Shown piece after piece: positions 44,107 to 52,520 of a stretch of 64,000 nucleotides of DNA (its first letter is position 1; each line of letters opens with the position of its first letter). This stretch comes from Bacillota bacterium. GTDB lineage: Bacteria; Bacillota; UBA4882; UBA8346. Under the pieces are notes generated by a model that had not been told where the DNA came from, made no database searches, and saw only the letters and a program-made list of their open reading frames with translations. A program made the translations under genes and the position numbers. The DNA is taken from the NCBI GenBank assembly GCA_023394955.1, contig JAEWZY010000065.1, positions 1-64,000 on the forward strand, in the 5' to 3' direction.

Positions 44107-44922
44107 ATGGCGATACCAAACAGCGCTAGTATTCATGCGCTTTCAAATAAATCTTTGTTAAATGACGGAATTATCAATTCTGTAATTCGGGCTTTGGCTA
44201 TTCTCGACCTCTTGGGCCAGTCCGACGCTGAATTGGGAATCACTGAAATCAGCCGCGAGCTTTCATTGCATAAAAGTACTGTTTTCAGATTGTTATCCAC
44301 TTTAGTAATTGCGGGTTATGTCCAACAAAACCCTAAGACTGAAAAATACTATTTGGGTATTCACCTTGTTCAATTAGGAATGAACGTCCTTAATCATATT
44401 GACTTACGGAGAGTGGCAAAGCCCTTTTTAAATAAACTAATGAGCAACTGTAATGAAGCAGTTCATCTCGGGGTCTTGGATCAGGTTGAAGTAATTTATA
44501 TCGACAAAATTGATATGGAACGTCCTTTGACAATGGGTTCCCGTATCGGAGGAAAGTCTCCCGGTTATTGCACGGGTTTAGGAAAAGTTTTACTCGCTTA
44601 CGCCTCTAGGGATACTCTAGAACATTTACTCTCCAAAGGGAAATTAATCCGTTATACACCTAATACTATTACGGACCATAATAGTTTAATGGAGCATCTT
44701 GCCCGAATCCGCGACCAAGGATATGCGGTTGACGACGAAGAACATGAGTTAGGTATCCGTTGTGTGGCTGTGCCCATTCGTGATTACCAAGGCCATGTAA
44801 TTGCCGCGCTTAGTGTCTCAGGCCCTTCCTTACGGATGACTCGGGAAAAGTTAGACCAAGTGGTCCCCAAAGTAATTGAAACCGGTGACCGGATCTCGCA
44901 AGCTTTGGGTTATAATCCTTAA
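44107..44922 (+). CDS. IclR-family transcriptional regulator
   Basis: This regulator of about 271 residues has a winged helix (ITEISRELSLHKSTVFRLLS, then LVIAGYVQQNPKTEKYYLG). The IclR ligand domain follows: LDQVEVIYIDKIDMERPL, GRIGGKSPGYCTGLGKVLLA-like text, and GIRCVAVPIRDYQGHVIAALSVSG. The frame is open from 44071, but ATG at 44107 has GGAGG eleven bases upstream. It is transcribed divergently from the aldolase unit, and matching inverted repeats lie on both sides of the gap. It probably represses a sugar-acid pathway, as the IclR member KdgR does. The ligand is unknown. Confidence 0.9.
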   Translation: MAIPNSASIHALSNKSLLNDGIINSVIRALAILDLLGQSDAELGITEISRELSLHKSTVFRLLSTLVIAGYVQQNPKTEKYYLGIHLVQLGMNVLNHIDLRRVAKPFLNKLMSNCNEAVHLGVLDQVEVIYIDKIDMERPLTMGSRIGGKSPGYCTGLGKVLLAYASRDTLEHLLSKGKLIRYTPNTITDHNSLMEHLARIRDQGYAVDDEEHELGIRCVAVPIRDYQGHVIAALSVSGPSLRMTREKLDQVVPKVIETGDRISQALGYNP

Positions 44923-44942
44923 TTGTAATAATCCTTTGATCA

Positions 44943-45160
44943 TTAATCTAGTTTGAAGATTAGTTCCGGTTTGTCCAGATAAAGCCCTTGTCCATGATCG
45001 ACGCCGATTACAATTAATATCTTTAACCTTCTCACTTTCAATAAACTCAGCCACAGTTTTTGATGTCAAGAACGCTTGCCAATTGATGCACTGCTTCCAC
45101 AAACCAACTCTGTACAGATTCACGATTCAAAGTTTGAATTAACGACGTCCAATTCTGATT
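44943..45160 (-). pseudogene. Fragment of an EAL-domain (c-di-GMP phosphodiesterase) gene
   Basis: Three minus-strand frames in series read SLIQTLNRESVQSWFVEA with VHQLASVLDIK, then TVAEFIESEKVKDI, then VIGVDHGQGLYLDKPE up to a TAA. Joined, they match the C-terminal third of EAL domains (IKTIAEFVE ... LGVDYAQGYYIGKP). The first frame break lies in an A-run (five A instead of four), the second near 45014. No upstream part of the gene remains, so it is a relic rather than a sequencing error. A longer open frame over this DNA is a shadow. Confidence 0.72.
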
Positions 45161-45236
45161 TTAAAAAATGCAGGTTTTTTCTTAAAAAAAAGCGAATTTT
45201 GATGGTTGATAATAAAGCAGACATGATTGGAGTGAA

Positions 45237-46913
45237 ATGATGAAAGATATCATTTTTGGGGTTGCCGGCGGCCTGGCCTTGTTTATCTATGGAATGAACC
45301 TAATGGGCGAAGGACTTAAGAAAGCTGCCGGAGAGAGAATGCGTATTATTCTGGAAACGATTACCAAGAACCCGATCGCCGGAATAGTCGTGGGAACATT
45401 AGTAACCATGATTATACAAAGCAGTAGCGCCACCACGGTAATGGTAGTAGGTTTTGTAAATGCCCGGCTAATGACATTGCGGCAAGCAATCGGAGTAATT
45501 ATGGGCGCCACAATCGGGACCACGATCACCGCCCAGCTAATCGCCTTTAATATTGGGGATTATGCTTACTTAATCGCCGCTTTAGGATTTATCATTTTCT
45601 TTTTCGTAAAATATAAAAACTGGCAATATATAGGCGAAGTTTTTTTCGGCCTCGGGGTCTTATTTATCGGTTTAAATACCATGTCCGATATGCTTAAACC
45701 CTTAGCCGATCACCCGATCTTTGCCGAATGGATTGTAAATCTAGGCAAACACCCGGTTATGGGAGTGATAGTCGGGAGTATAATGACCATTGTTGTTCAG
45801 AGTAGTAGCGCTACCGTTGGTGTCCTCCAGGCAATAGCCTCCCAACCGGTATTAATAAACAATACGATTCAACCTTTGATCCCCTTGACCTCAGCAATTC
45901 CTATCCTATTGGGCGATAACATCGGCACTACAATCACCGCTCTCTTAGCCGGCATCGGAACAAACAAATCCGCTAAACGGGCGGCGGTTGCCCATACGCT
46001 TATAAAAATTCTCGGTACCCTAATTTTTATATTGCTAATGCCGTTGTTTCTCAAATTCGTACTATTCATTTCTCCTCAAATCGATCTCAAACAGGGATTA
46101 ACCGCCGTCGACATTATCAAGCGTCAAATCGCTAATGCTCATACCGCATTCAATACCCTGAACACTATTATCTGGATCCCCTTTGTTGGGTTTTTGACAA
46201 TGCTGGTAACAAAGATGATCCCCGGCGAAGACGTCTATATCGAAAAAGGAGTTAAGTTTCTTAATCGCCGGGTTATCAATAATGCGGCGGTTGCTTTGGA
46301 ACTTTCCGCTAAAGAGCTGGTCCGGATGGGTGAATTTGCCGACAAAATGCTATCAACCGTTAAAAACGCTTTTTTCTCTCTTGATACTACGAAAAGATCT
46401 CAGGTCGATGAGCTCGAAGAAACCTTAGACTATTTGCAAGAGCAGATCATTAATTATATGTCCACTGTCGTTTCTCAAATATCCTTAACCGAACCCGAGT
46501 CCTTACGTTTGACCGATCTGATGCATGTCGTCGGAGATATCGAACGTATCGGCGATCATTGTATTAATGTGATTGAACTATCCGAGTATAAAACCAAGGA
46601 AGGACTTAAGTTTTCCGCCCAAGCAAACGAAGAATTGGAAGGTATTTTCGATCTCACTTCAAAAATGGTATCCCGGGCGATTAATGCTTTACGCGACAAT
46701 GACTTTAGCGCAGCCCATCATGTGCTGGAACTTGAGAAAAAAATGGACAAGTTGGAAGAAGAGTTAAGGTATAATCATATTAGCCGCTTGAATCAGGGCG
46801 CTTGCAACCCCTCTTCGGCCGTATGTTATGTGGAAATTATGAAAAACTTAGAGCGAATCGCGGACCACTGTAATAATATTGCTGAGGCGGTTTTGGATCT
46901 GGAGAAAGAGTAA
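45237..46913 (+). CDS. Na+/phosphate cotransporter (NptA type) with PhoU-like domain
   Basis: This 558-residue protein has a membrane part (about 1-330) with the two inverted-repeat signatures: QSSSATTVMVVGFVNA and QSSSATVGVLQAIAS. A C-terminal PhoU-like helical domain follows (about 350-550), with MHVVGDIERIGDHCINV and MKNLERIADHCNNIAEAV as the repeated metal-binding signatures. The architecture is that of the bacterial Na/Pi cotransporter family II. It probably imports phosphate with Na+, which suits a cell with Na+-linked energetics if the Rnf pumps Na+. It is monocistronic and ends at a strong bidirectional terminator. Confidence 0.93.
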   Translation: MMKDIIFGVAGGLALFIYGMNLMGEGLKKAAGERMRIILETITKNPIAGIVVGTLVTMIIQSSSATTVMVVGFVNARLMTLRQAIGVIMGATIGTTITAQLIAFNIGDYAYLIAALGFIIFFFVKYKNWQYIGEVFFGLGVLFIGLNTMSDMLKPLADHPIFAEWIVNLGKHPVMGVIVGSIMTIVVQSSSATVGVLQAIASQPVLINNTIQPLIPLTSAIPILLGDNIGTTITALLAGIGTNKSAKRAAVAHTLIKILGTLIFILLMPLFLKFVLFISPQIDLKQGLTAVDIIKRQIANAHTAFNTLNTIIWIPFVGFLTMLVTKMIPGEDVYIEKGVKFLNRRVINNAAVALELSAKELVRMGEFADKMLSTVKNAFFSLDTTKRSQVDELEETLDYLQEQIINYMSTVVSQISLTEPESLRLTDLMHVVGDIERIGDHCINVIELSEYKTKEGLKFSAQANEELEGIFDLTSKMVSRAINALRDNDFSAAHHVLELEKKMDKLEEELRYNHISRLNQGACNPSSAVCYVEIMKNLERIADHCNNIAEAVLDLEKE

Positions 46914-46933
46914 CCCAAACCCTTAAATAAGTT

Positions 46934-46971
46934 AAAAAAAGAGCCGTTAATCGAAATTATCGGCTCTTTTT
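46934..46971. terminator. Bidirectional terminator between the Na/Pi transporter and valS
   Basis: AAAAAGAGCCG and CGGCTCTTTTT form a perfect 11-bp stem around a 14-nt loop, with A- and T-runs on both sides. It serves the transporter gene (plus) and valS (minus), whose stops lie 20 bp and 9 bp away. Confidence 0.93.
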
Positions 46972-46979
46972 GGTCTTGA

Positions 46980-49676
46980 TTAATTTAATTCTTGTAGACG
47001 TTCTCTAATTTTAGCGGCTTTTTCTTTGAAACCATCCAGTTTAGTCCTTTCCTTAGCCACAATCTCCGGCGGGGCTTTTCGACTAAAGGCCGGGTTTTCA
47101 ATCCGAGTCGCTAACTTATGAATCTCCACTTCCAACTGATTCAATTCTTTGCTATAACGCTCTTTCTCCTTGGCGATATCTACCAGACCAGCCATGGGCA
47201 AAAAGATAGTAACACCTCCGGCAACAGCGCTCACTGATTTTTCAGATTTAGGAGCATTCTCATCAAGTATCCGGCAACTTTCCAGTCCAGCCAGGTTTGA
47301 AAGGTAATCAAGGTTTCGTTCTAAAATTTCACGGTTTTCGAAAGCGCCAATCAAAATAGCCGGGACCTTCCTGGCCGGCGGAACATTAGCTTCTTGCCGC
47401 ATATTCCGGATGGCGCGAACTACATCGATGATTAGGCCCATCTCCTTTTCGGCCCCTTTGAACTGTAGTTTTTCGGATGGATGGGGCCATTGGGCAACCA
47501 TAACGCTTTCGCCCAAATGGGGTAAGGCTTGCCAAATTTCTTCGGTAAGGAACGGCATGAATGGATGTAATAATTCCATGGTTTGCCGGAGGACCCTGGT
47601 TAATACCGCCTGAGTGGTGCGGCGCTCTAAAATATTTTCCTTTTGATAGAGTCTTGGTTTAGCTAGCTCAATATACCAGTCACAGTATTCATTCCAAAGG
47701 AATTCATACAATAAAGCGGCGGCTGCGCCCAGATCGTATTGTTCCAATAATCGGGTTACTTCAGCAGTAACCTTTTGGGAACGGGTCAAAATCCAGCGAT
47801 CGGGGAGCGACAACCATTCTACCGGCAAGTTGTCGCTCTCGCCCATTATAAAGGATTGGACCAAGGAAGCCCGGAGATTGTCGATTAGGTCTCCCGCTTG
47901 ATTGGCCTCTTCATGCATTAAGATAAAACGGGCCGCGTTCCAAATTTTATTGGTAAAATTACGGCTACCTTCCACCTTTTCCATTTGGAACCGCTGGTCC
48001 TGCCCGAGGGCGGTACCGGTGGCCAAAGTAAATCGTAAGGTATCCGCGCCATAGTTATCGATGATCTCTTGGGGATCGACGATCGTTTCAGGCCTGGATT
48101 TACTCATTTTTTTGCCATATTTGTCCAAAACTAAACCGTGAATCAGAACATCCTTAAAGGGTTCCCGCTCCATAAATTCCAAACCCATAAAGATCATTCT
48201 GGCGACCCAGAAGAAAATGATATCCCTTCCAGTGACCAGTACCGAGGTGGGATAATACTTTTTTAATTCCGGGGTCTGCTCCGGCCAGCCCAATGTGGAG
48301 AATGGCCATAAGGCCGACGAAAACCAAGTATCCAAAACATCCGGGTCCTGCTCAAGATTACTGCTCTTACATTTACCGCATTGCCCCGGTTCAGTCCGGG
48401 AGGCGATGACTTCATTGCAATCTTGACAATACCAGACCGGGATCCGATGCCCCCACCATAATTGACGCGAAATACACCAATCCCTGATGTTTTCCAGCCA
48501 ACCCAGGTAAATCTTGGTGAAACGTTCCGGAATGAAAGTAATCCGGCCATTTTTAGCCGCCTGGATCGCCGGGTCCGCCAAAGGCTTCATCTTGACAAAC
48601 CATTGTTTGGAAATTAAGGGTTCAATAATTGAGTCGCACCGGTAACATTGGCCGACAGCATGCCGGTGAGGTTCGATCCCCACCAAATAACCCTCCTGTT
48701 TTAGCTCGGCTACCAACCGTTCCCGGCATTCGTAGCGGTCCATACCGGTATATTTACCGGCTGCTGGGGTCATCCGGGCGTCAAAGCCGATTACCGTGAT
48801 TTGGGGCAGACTATGACGGAGCCCCATCTCAAAGTCGTTAATATCATGGGATGGTGTTACTTTCACCGCTCCGGTCCCAAAAGCCATATCCACATATTCA
48901 TCGGCAATAATTGGAATCTTCCGGTTCATCACCGGCAGGACCAATTCTTTGCCGATTAGATTTTGGTAACGGCCGTCCTCAGGATTGACCGCCACAGCAG
49001 TATCGCCCAGCATCGTTTCCGGCCTGGTGGTCGCCACTTCCAAATATCCGGAACCTTCCGCCAGCGGATACCGGATCTGCCAGAGGAAACTATCACGGTC
49101 CTCGTGTTCCACTTCAATATCGGAAATAGTGGTTTGACATTTGGGGCACCAGTTAATCAGATAACTGCCCCGGTAAATCAGGCCCTTTTCATAAAGGCGG
49201 ATAAAAACCTCACGAACAGCAGCGGAACAACCTTCATCCATAGTAAACCGTTCCCGTTTCCAGTCGCAGGAAGCGCCTAAGCCTTTAAGTTGCTTGATAA
49301 TTGTTCCGCCGTATTGTTCCTTCCATGACCAAACCCGTTCTAAAAATTTTTCCCGGCCCAGATCATGTTTGTTCAATCCTTCTTTCGCCAGGGACTCTTC
49401 CACTCTGGCCTGGGTGGCGATGCCGGCATGATCGGTCCCGGGCATCCACAGGGTATTATAACCCTGCATCCGGCGCCAACGGACCAATGTATCCTGAAGG
49501 GTATTGTCCAAAGCATGTCCCAAATGAAGCACACCGGTGACATTCGGGGGCGGAATGACCACGCAAAATGGATTCCCTTCATCGTTTACATCAGCATGAA
49601 AAAAACCCTGCTTCAGCCAAAACCGGTACCATTTCTCTTCTACCTCTTGCGGGTTATAAACTGTTGGCAAACTCAT
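46980..49676 (-). CDS. valS: Valyl-tRNA synthetase
   Basis: This 898-residue class I synthetase charges tRNA-Val. It shows PPPNVTGVLHLGHALD with the HLGH form of the HIGH motif, LVRWRRMQGYNTLWMPGTDHAG, and the CP1 editing domain with EVATTRPETMLGDTAV. KMSKS is exact in KYGKKMSKSRPET, followed by an anticodon-binding domain (LLYEFLWNEYCDWYIELAK). The C-terminal arm ends in a coiled coil (KERYSKELNQLEVEIHKLA), typical of ValRS. Controlled by an upstream T-box leader. Length is normal. Confidence 0.98.
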   Translation of the reverse strand: MSLPTVYNPQEVEEKWYRFWLKQGFFHADVNDEGNPFCVVIPPPNVTGVLHLGHALDNTLQDTLVRWRRMQGYNTLWMPGTDHAGIATQARVEESLAKEGLNKHDLGREKFLERVWSWKEQYGGTIIKQLKGLGASCDWKRERFTMDEGCSAAVREVFIRLYEKGLIYRGSYLINWCPKCQTTISDIEVEHEDRDSFLWQIRYPLAEGSGYLEVATTRPETMLGDTAVAVNPEDGRYQNLIGKELVLPVMNRKIPIIADEYVDMAFGTGAVKVTPSHDINDFEMGLRHSLPQITVIGFDARMTPAAGKYTGMDRYECRERLVAELKQEGYLVGIEPHRHAVGQCYRCDSIIEPLISKQWFVKMKPLADPAIQAAKNGRITFIPERFTKIYLGWLENIRDWCISRQLWWGHRIPVWYCQDCNEVIASRTEPGQCGKCKSSNLEQDPDVLDTWFSSALWPFSTLGWPEQTPELKKYYPTSVLVTGRDIIFFWVARMIFMGLEFMEREPFKDVLIHGLVLDKYGKKMSKSRPETIVDPQEIIDNYGADTLRFTLATGTALGQDQRFQMEKVEGSRNFTNKIWNAARFILMHEEANQAGDLIDNLRASLVQSFIMGESDNLPVEWLSLPDRWILTRSQKVTAEVTRLLEQYDLGAAAALLYEFLWNEYCDWYIELAKPRLYQKENILERRTTQAVLTRVLRQTMELLHPFMPFLTEEIWQALPHLGESVMVAQWPHPSEKLQFKGAEKEMGLIIDVVRAIRNMRQEANVPPARKVPAILIGAFENREILERNLDYLSNLAGLESCRILDENAPKSEKSVSAVAGGVTIFLPMAGLVDIAKEKERYSKELNQLEVEIHKLATRIENPAFSRKAPPEIVAKERTKLDGFKEKAAKIRERLQELN

Positions 49677-49727
49677 AGTATGACCTCCTTAAAATAGACG
49701 CGGGCATAAAGCTTGAGGAATGAGTAA

Positions 49728-49746
49728 AAGACCAAAGTCCGGTCTT
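49728..49746 (-). other. Extra hairpin between the T-box terminator and valS
   Basis: AAGACC and GGTCTT form a 6-bp stem with a 7-nt loop, on the minus strand followed by TTTACTC. It lies inside the valS transcript, downstream of the T-box terminator, and may affect messenger stability. Its T-run is poor. Confidence 0.4.
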
Positions 49747-49824
49747 ATTTTTAACTGATATTGATTACGTCTAATATCTTTTATTAGTCTCACTAGCGAC
49801 TCGCGTATCGCGCCTCTTGACTAA

Positions 49825-50058
49825 TAAAAAAAACCTCCGTCAAAAGGACGAAAGTCTCACTTCCGTGGTACCACCTAATTACCCAATCAGGGCGCTCAAT
49901 CGCGATAACGGGCTTACCCGACCGGAGCTAACCATATTATACAGCTTCACCCCGGCGACTCCCGGACGACCTTCAGCTTATCCAAGTGAGGCCTCGCACC
50001 ATCCGGCCCCTCTCTCCAACTCGTTTTAAGCCTACTCCTTCCGCTCTCGGTCTTTAAT
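49825..50058 (-). promoter_or_regulatory. T-box leader of valS
   Basis: On the minus strand the leader opens with a stem I region (GGAAGGAGTAGGC, later GGATGGTGCGAGGCC). It ends in the T-box core AATTAGGTGGTACCACGG (49863-49882) and a terminator (CGTCCTTTTGACG) followed by eight T residues (49825-49833). Uncharged tRNA should pair through the TGGT bulge and prevent termination. A valine codon GTC occurs in AGTCGCC on the 3' side of stem I and is the likely specifier, which agrees with valS downstream. Confidence 0.95.
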
Positions 50059-50071
50059 TATAATTTCTTTT

Positions 50072-50100
50072 ACTATACAATCATTCTGAAATAGTGTCAA
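50072..50100 (-). promoter_or_regulatory. Sigma-A promoter of valS
   Basis: TTGACA (50095-50100) and TATAGT (50072-50077) with a 17-bp spacer lie directly upstream of the T-box leader on the minus strand. Confidence 0.88.
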
Positions 50101-50125
50101 GAGAAGAAGTGTTTTTATTCAATTA

Positions 50126-50686
50126 TCAGATCGATGCTAGCTTCTGCAAGACATTAATCGCTAATTTACTTGAGCGATAGTTTTTAAGCTGAACGATGAT
50201 TTCCTGCCGATTGATTAAGACCTGTTCCAAATGGGGGAAGTCTTTTAAGAGAGCCCCTAATTGAGTCCGGCCCCATAACTTGCCGGCCTGATCTGGGTCG
50301 GTGGTTAAAATAAACCACTCCGAGTCAACCCGGCAATCTCCGGTCCGAAACTGTCGATAATCTCCCCACACTCTTTTTTTTTGGTTGACCCGGTAAAACT
50401 CCATCACTACTCCTGTGTTTTCGCTCACTCTGATTTCCAATCCCGAATTAGTTTTAAGTGAACCGATGGAATTTTCGATAAACCTGATTCTAAATTCCTT
50501 ACCTTGAAAAACGCTGATAATTTCGGAATAGACATTGGAAAACAGCAAACCGCGCCTTTGGGGTTGGGTATTTAATTCCCGGGCCAGTTTTTTTAGAAGC
50601 AAGTGATGATAAAGCTTGACCGGCCAATTAGTGCTGAAAATGGAGATTAATAAAAAAGCGGCGCCAAATAAAACGACAAAGTACAT
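50126..50686 (-). CDS. Hypothetical protein with N-terminal membrane anchor
   Basis: This protein of about 186 residues has one N-terminal hydrophobic helix (VVLFGAAFLLISIF) and a mixed alpha/beta cytoplasmic or outside part, with basic KLYHHLLLKKLAREL just after the anchor. I recognise no family. The gene ends 40 bp upstream of the valS promoter and starts 28 bp after a seven-helix membrane protein, so the two form a pair. ATG has GGAGG six bases upstream, so it is a true gene. Its base use is like that of its neighbours. Confidence 0.65.
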   Translation of the reverse strand: MYFVVLFGAAFLLISIFSTNWPVKLYHHLLLKKLARELNTQPQRRGLLFSNVYSEIISVFQGKEFRIRFIENSIGSLKTNSGLEIRVSENTGVVMEFYRVNQKKRVWGDYRQFRTGDCRVDSEWFILTTDPDQAGKLWGRTQLGALLKDFPHLEQVLINRQEIIVQLKNYRSSKLAINVLQKLASI

Positions 50687-50714
50687 GATGAACCTCCACT
50701 TTATAAGTAGAAAA

Positions 50715-51539
50715 CTAAAAATTACTAGTAATCCGATTATGATAGCTGGTTAATTTCTCTTCCTTTAATTTTTTAAGGAAACACACCAGAAGCATCAGGG
50801 CAATTAACGATAGAGCCGTGAAGACTAAATTAGCCCGGCCTTGAATTGAAGTCAAATTAAAATCGGTAATCATCGTTCCAAATTTAACCGGAATGATGAC
50901 TAGGAGCCCGGCAGTTAAAACATATCCCCCGGCCTTATGGAAAAACAACCAAAGCCCCGCCAAAAACGAAAGTGGCCCTAAAAATGCCAAATCCAAGACT
51001 TGAATCGCTAAAAAATTTTTCAATTCCATATAGTCAATAGTTAGTAAAGGCTTGGAAAAGGGTATTGCTTCTTGGAACCATAGAACCTCCGTTAAACCAG
51101 CGGCCACAATCATAAAAAACGCTGTGACGCGTAAAGGAGTAACAGGTGTAAACCTAAGGCGGATCACTTCGGGGTCGATAGTAGTCAATTTAACAAATAA
51201 CAAACAAAACGATAATCCGGTGATTGCGGTATGTAAAAGAAAAAGTTCTCCGGAAACTCCTCCGAAAGAATAACTACTATATACATAGCTTAAATATCCC
51301 ATTGTTCCAATCCAGAGTAATGTGCCTCGAAAGTGACTTTGAGCAGCCAACCAGGTGGAAAAGAATAAAAGCGGTACGAATATCGCCACTATTGCAAAGT
51401 CTTGATGATAAATTAGCCGTAAAATGCCGGGCTCCGTATTTAGGTATAGATCGGGATGATATAAGCCTTTACCGGCTGCTATCGCAGCCATTAGGGCCAA
51501 TAATAGGGAGAATATATTAATATTGGTGGCTTTTCTCAT
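50715..51539 (-). CDS. Hypothetical polytopic membrane protein
   Basis: This protein of about 274 residues has seven or eight predicted helices, loops with few charged residues, and a basic C-terminal tail (FLKKLKEEKL). No family is recognised. The frame could start at a TTG at 51551, but ATG at 51539 has GGAGG five bases upstream and is preferred. It leads a two-gene unit with the anchored protein downstream. Two copies of a 13-bp repeat lie upstream (51577 and 51651), perhaps operators. Nothing suggests recent transfer. Confidence 0.65.
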   Translation of the reverse strand: MRKATNINIFSLLLALMAAIAAGKGLYHPDLYLNTEPGILRLIYHQDFAIVAIFVPLLFFSTWLAAQSHFRGTLLWIGTMGYLSYVYSSYSFGGVSGELFLLHTAITGLSFCLLFVKLTTIDPEVIRLRFTPVTPLRVTAFFMIVAAGLTEVLWFQEAIPFSKPLLTIDYMELKNFLAIQVLDLAFLGPLSFLAGLWLFFHKAGGYVLTAGLLVIIPVKFGTMITDFNLTSIQGRANLVFTALSLIALMLLVCFLKKLKEEKLTSYHNRITSNF

Positions 51540-51576
51540 TCCAACCTCCAATTAATTTTCTCTTTATTATGTGATT

Positions 51577-51589
51577 TTGCAATGATAAT
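51577..51589. repeat. 13-bp direct repeat, copy 1
   Basis: TTGCAATGATAAT, identical to the copy at 51651-51663 and 74 bp away in the same direction, lies in the gap between two divergent genes. It may be a regulatory half-site; the ATGATAAT core recalls Fur-type boxes, but no full palindrome exists. Confidence 0.5.
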
Positions 51590-51650
51590 ATTCTTTTCTT
51601 TCCGGATATTTCCTCCTTTCCTCTTCAAACAATAGCTTAATATTACATAG

Positions 51651-51663
51651 TTGCAATGATAAT
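51651..51663. repeat. 13-bp direct repeat, copy 2
   Basis: Identical to the copy at 51577-51589 and located about 107 bp upstream of the small plus-strand gene. Together they could control both divergent genes. Confidence 0.5.
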
Positions 51664-51769
51664 CGACATGGTACAAAAACAGAAATTATTAGTAATACAG
51701 CCCTATTTACTTTAAAGAACTGTTTTTATAAATCATTAGCTCATATTATGAAATGGGAGGTGAAGTTAG

Positions 51770-52141
51770 ATGGCGAATACTTGTACTATTTTAAGAAGGA
51801 TCGAAAAGATCTCCCAAAAACTAGCCGATCTTTTATCTCGACCCGTATCTCGTAGGGCTGTCGATAAAATAATCAACCAGATTCGGTTATTAAAGGGGAG
51901 TGTCCGGGAGCTTCCGATCGCCAAGAAATGGAAACGGGATATTCTAAATCGGTTGAACCAGGCGCTGCGGCTTTTAAAAGACGGTAAACTAAATGGCGCA
52001 GTAACTAGAGTTTTAGCTGTTCTATCAATATTACAAGTGGTTGTTCTCAAGGTTAACAACCACCGGGTCCCATGCGCCCAAGGATTAACTATCGTTCATC
52101 CTAGCAAACCCTTTAGCACCATCTGTCAAATATGTAATTGA
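51770..52141 (+). CDS. Small basic orphan protein
   Basis: This 123-residue protein is rich in Lys, Arg and Leu, with predicted helices over residues 1-95. The tail carries three cysteines (one in VPCAQG, two in ICQICN at the end). I recognise no family. The reading is supported by an excellent GGAGGTGA ribosome site seven bases before ATG and by a terminator 14 bp after the stop. A competing minus-strand frame over the same DNA has neither. It stands alone on the plus strand between two minus-strand units. The CxxC end could bind metal or form a disulfide; no function is claimed. Confidence 0.65.
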   Translation: MANTCTILRRIEKISQKLADLLSRPVSRRAVDKIINQIRLLKGSVRELPIAKKWKRDILNRLNQALRLLKDGKLNGAVTRVLAVLSILQVVVLKVNNHRVPCAQGLTIVHPSKPFSTICQICN

Positions 52142-52154
52142 TATTCACCTGCAT

Positions 52155-52181
52155 AAGGCTGTTGATTAGTTCAACAGCCTT
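52155..52181 (+). terminator. Terminator of the small orphan gene
   Basis: AAGGCTGTTGA and TCAACAGCCTT form a perfect 11-bp stem with a 5-nt loop, 14 bp after the stop. The tail is only partly T-rich (AATAATTTATT). Confidence 0.75.
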
Positions 52182-52277
52182 AATAATTTATTGTAAAATA
52201 ATCCGGTTTACTTTATACTAATTTTGGATTTATAGAATGATGGCGACTTCAAAGGAAGAAACAAAATATCTGCAACC

Positions 52278-52520
52278 ATTTATTACTTTTCGGCCACCGG
52301 AAATTCATTAACGGTCGCTAAAAAGTTACAGCAACAATTAGGTGAATGTGAGTTGGCCAGATTGTTTCCTTGATAACAAGATCCTGAAACGAAAGAACCT
52401 CTGGCTTAACGCCGGTTTCTACATTACCTTGCCGGATAATTATATCCCAATTCTAAATCTGCCGGGTGAAGCGGAACAACTGAAACAATTTAGAGTCTGC
52501 GATGCCAAGATCCCCCAAAC
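52278..52520 (+). pseudogene. Fragment of an EFR1-type flavodoxin/ferredoxin gene
   Basis: On the plus strand IYYFSATGNSLTVAKKLQQQ with LGECELARLFP ends at a TGA; it matches the FMN-binding N-terminus of EFR1-family flavoproteins. After a short break another frame gives NAGFYITLPDNYIPILNLPG with EAEQLKQF, which matches a segment that in the family lies about 70-80 residues further on. An internal deletion and the missing ferredoxin part show that it is dead. It overlaps the end of the minus-strand gene at 52490. A 74-codon frame at 52342-52566 is part of this relic, not a gene. Confidence 0.7.

Noticed and set aside
44851..45123. 90-codon minus-strand frame over the end of the IclR gene
   Set aside because: It mixes frames of the EAL remnant with antisense of the IclR gene and has no start signal. 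The true signal is the broken EAL domain.
48263..48550. 95-codon frame inside valS
   Set aside because: It lies in another frame on the same strand as the well-supported valS and is a shadow.
51766..52059. 97-codon frame on the minus strand opposite the small plus-strand gene
   Set aside because: It has no ribosome site, while the plus-strand frame has GGAGGTGA and a terminator.
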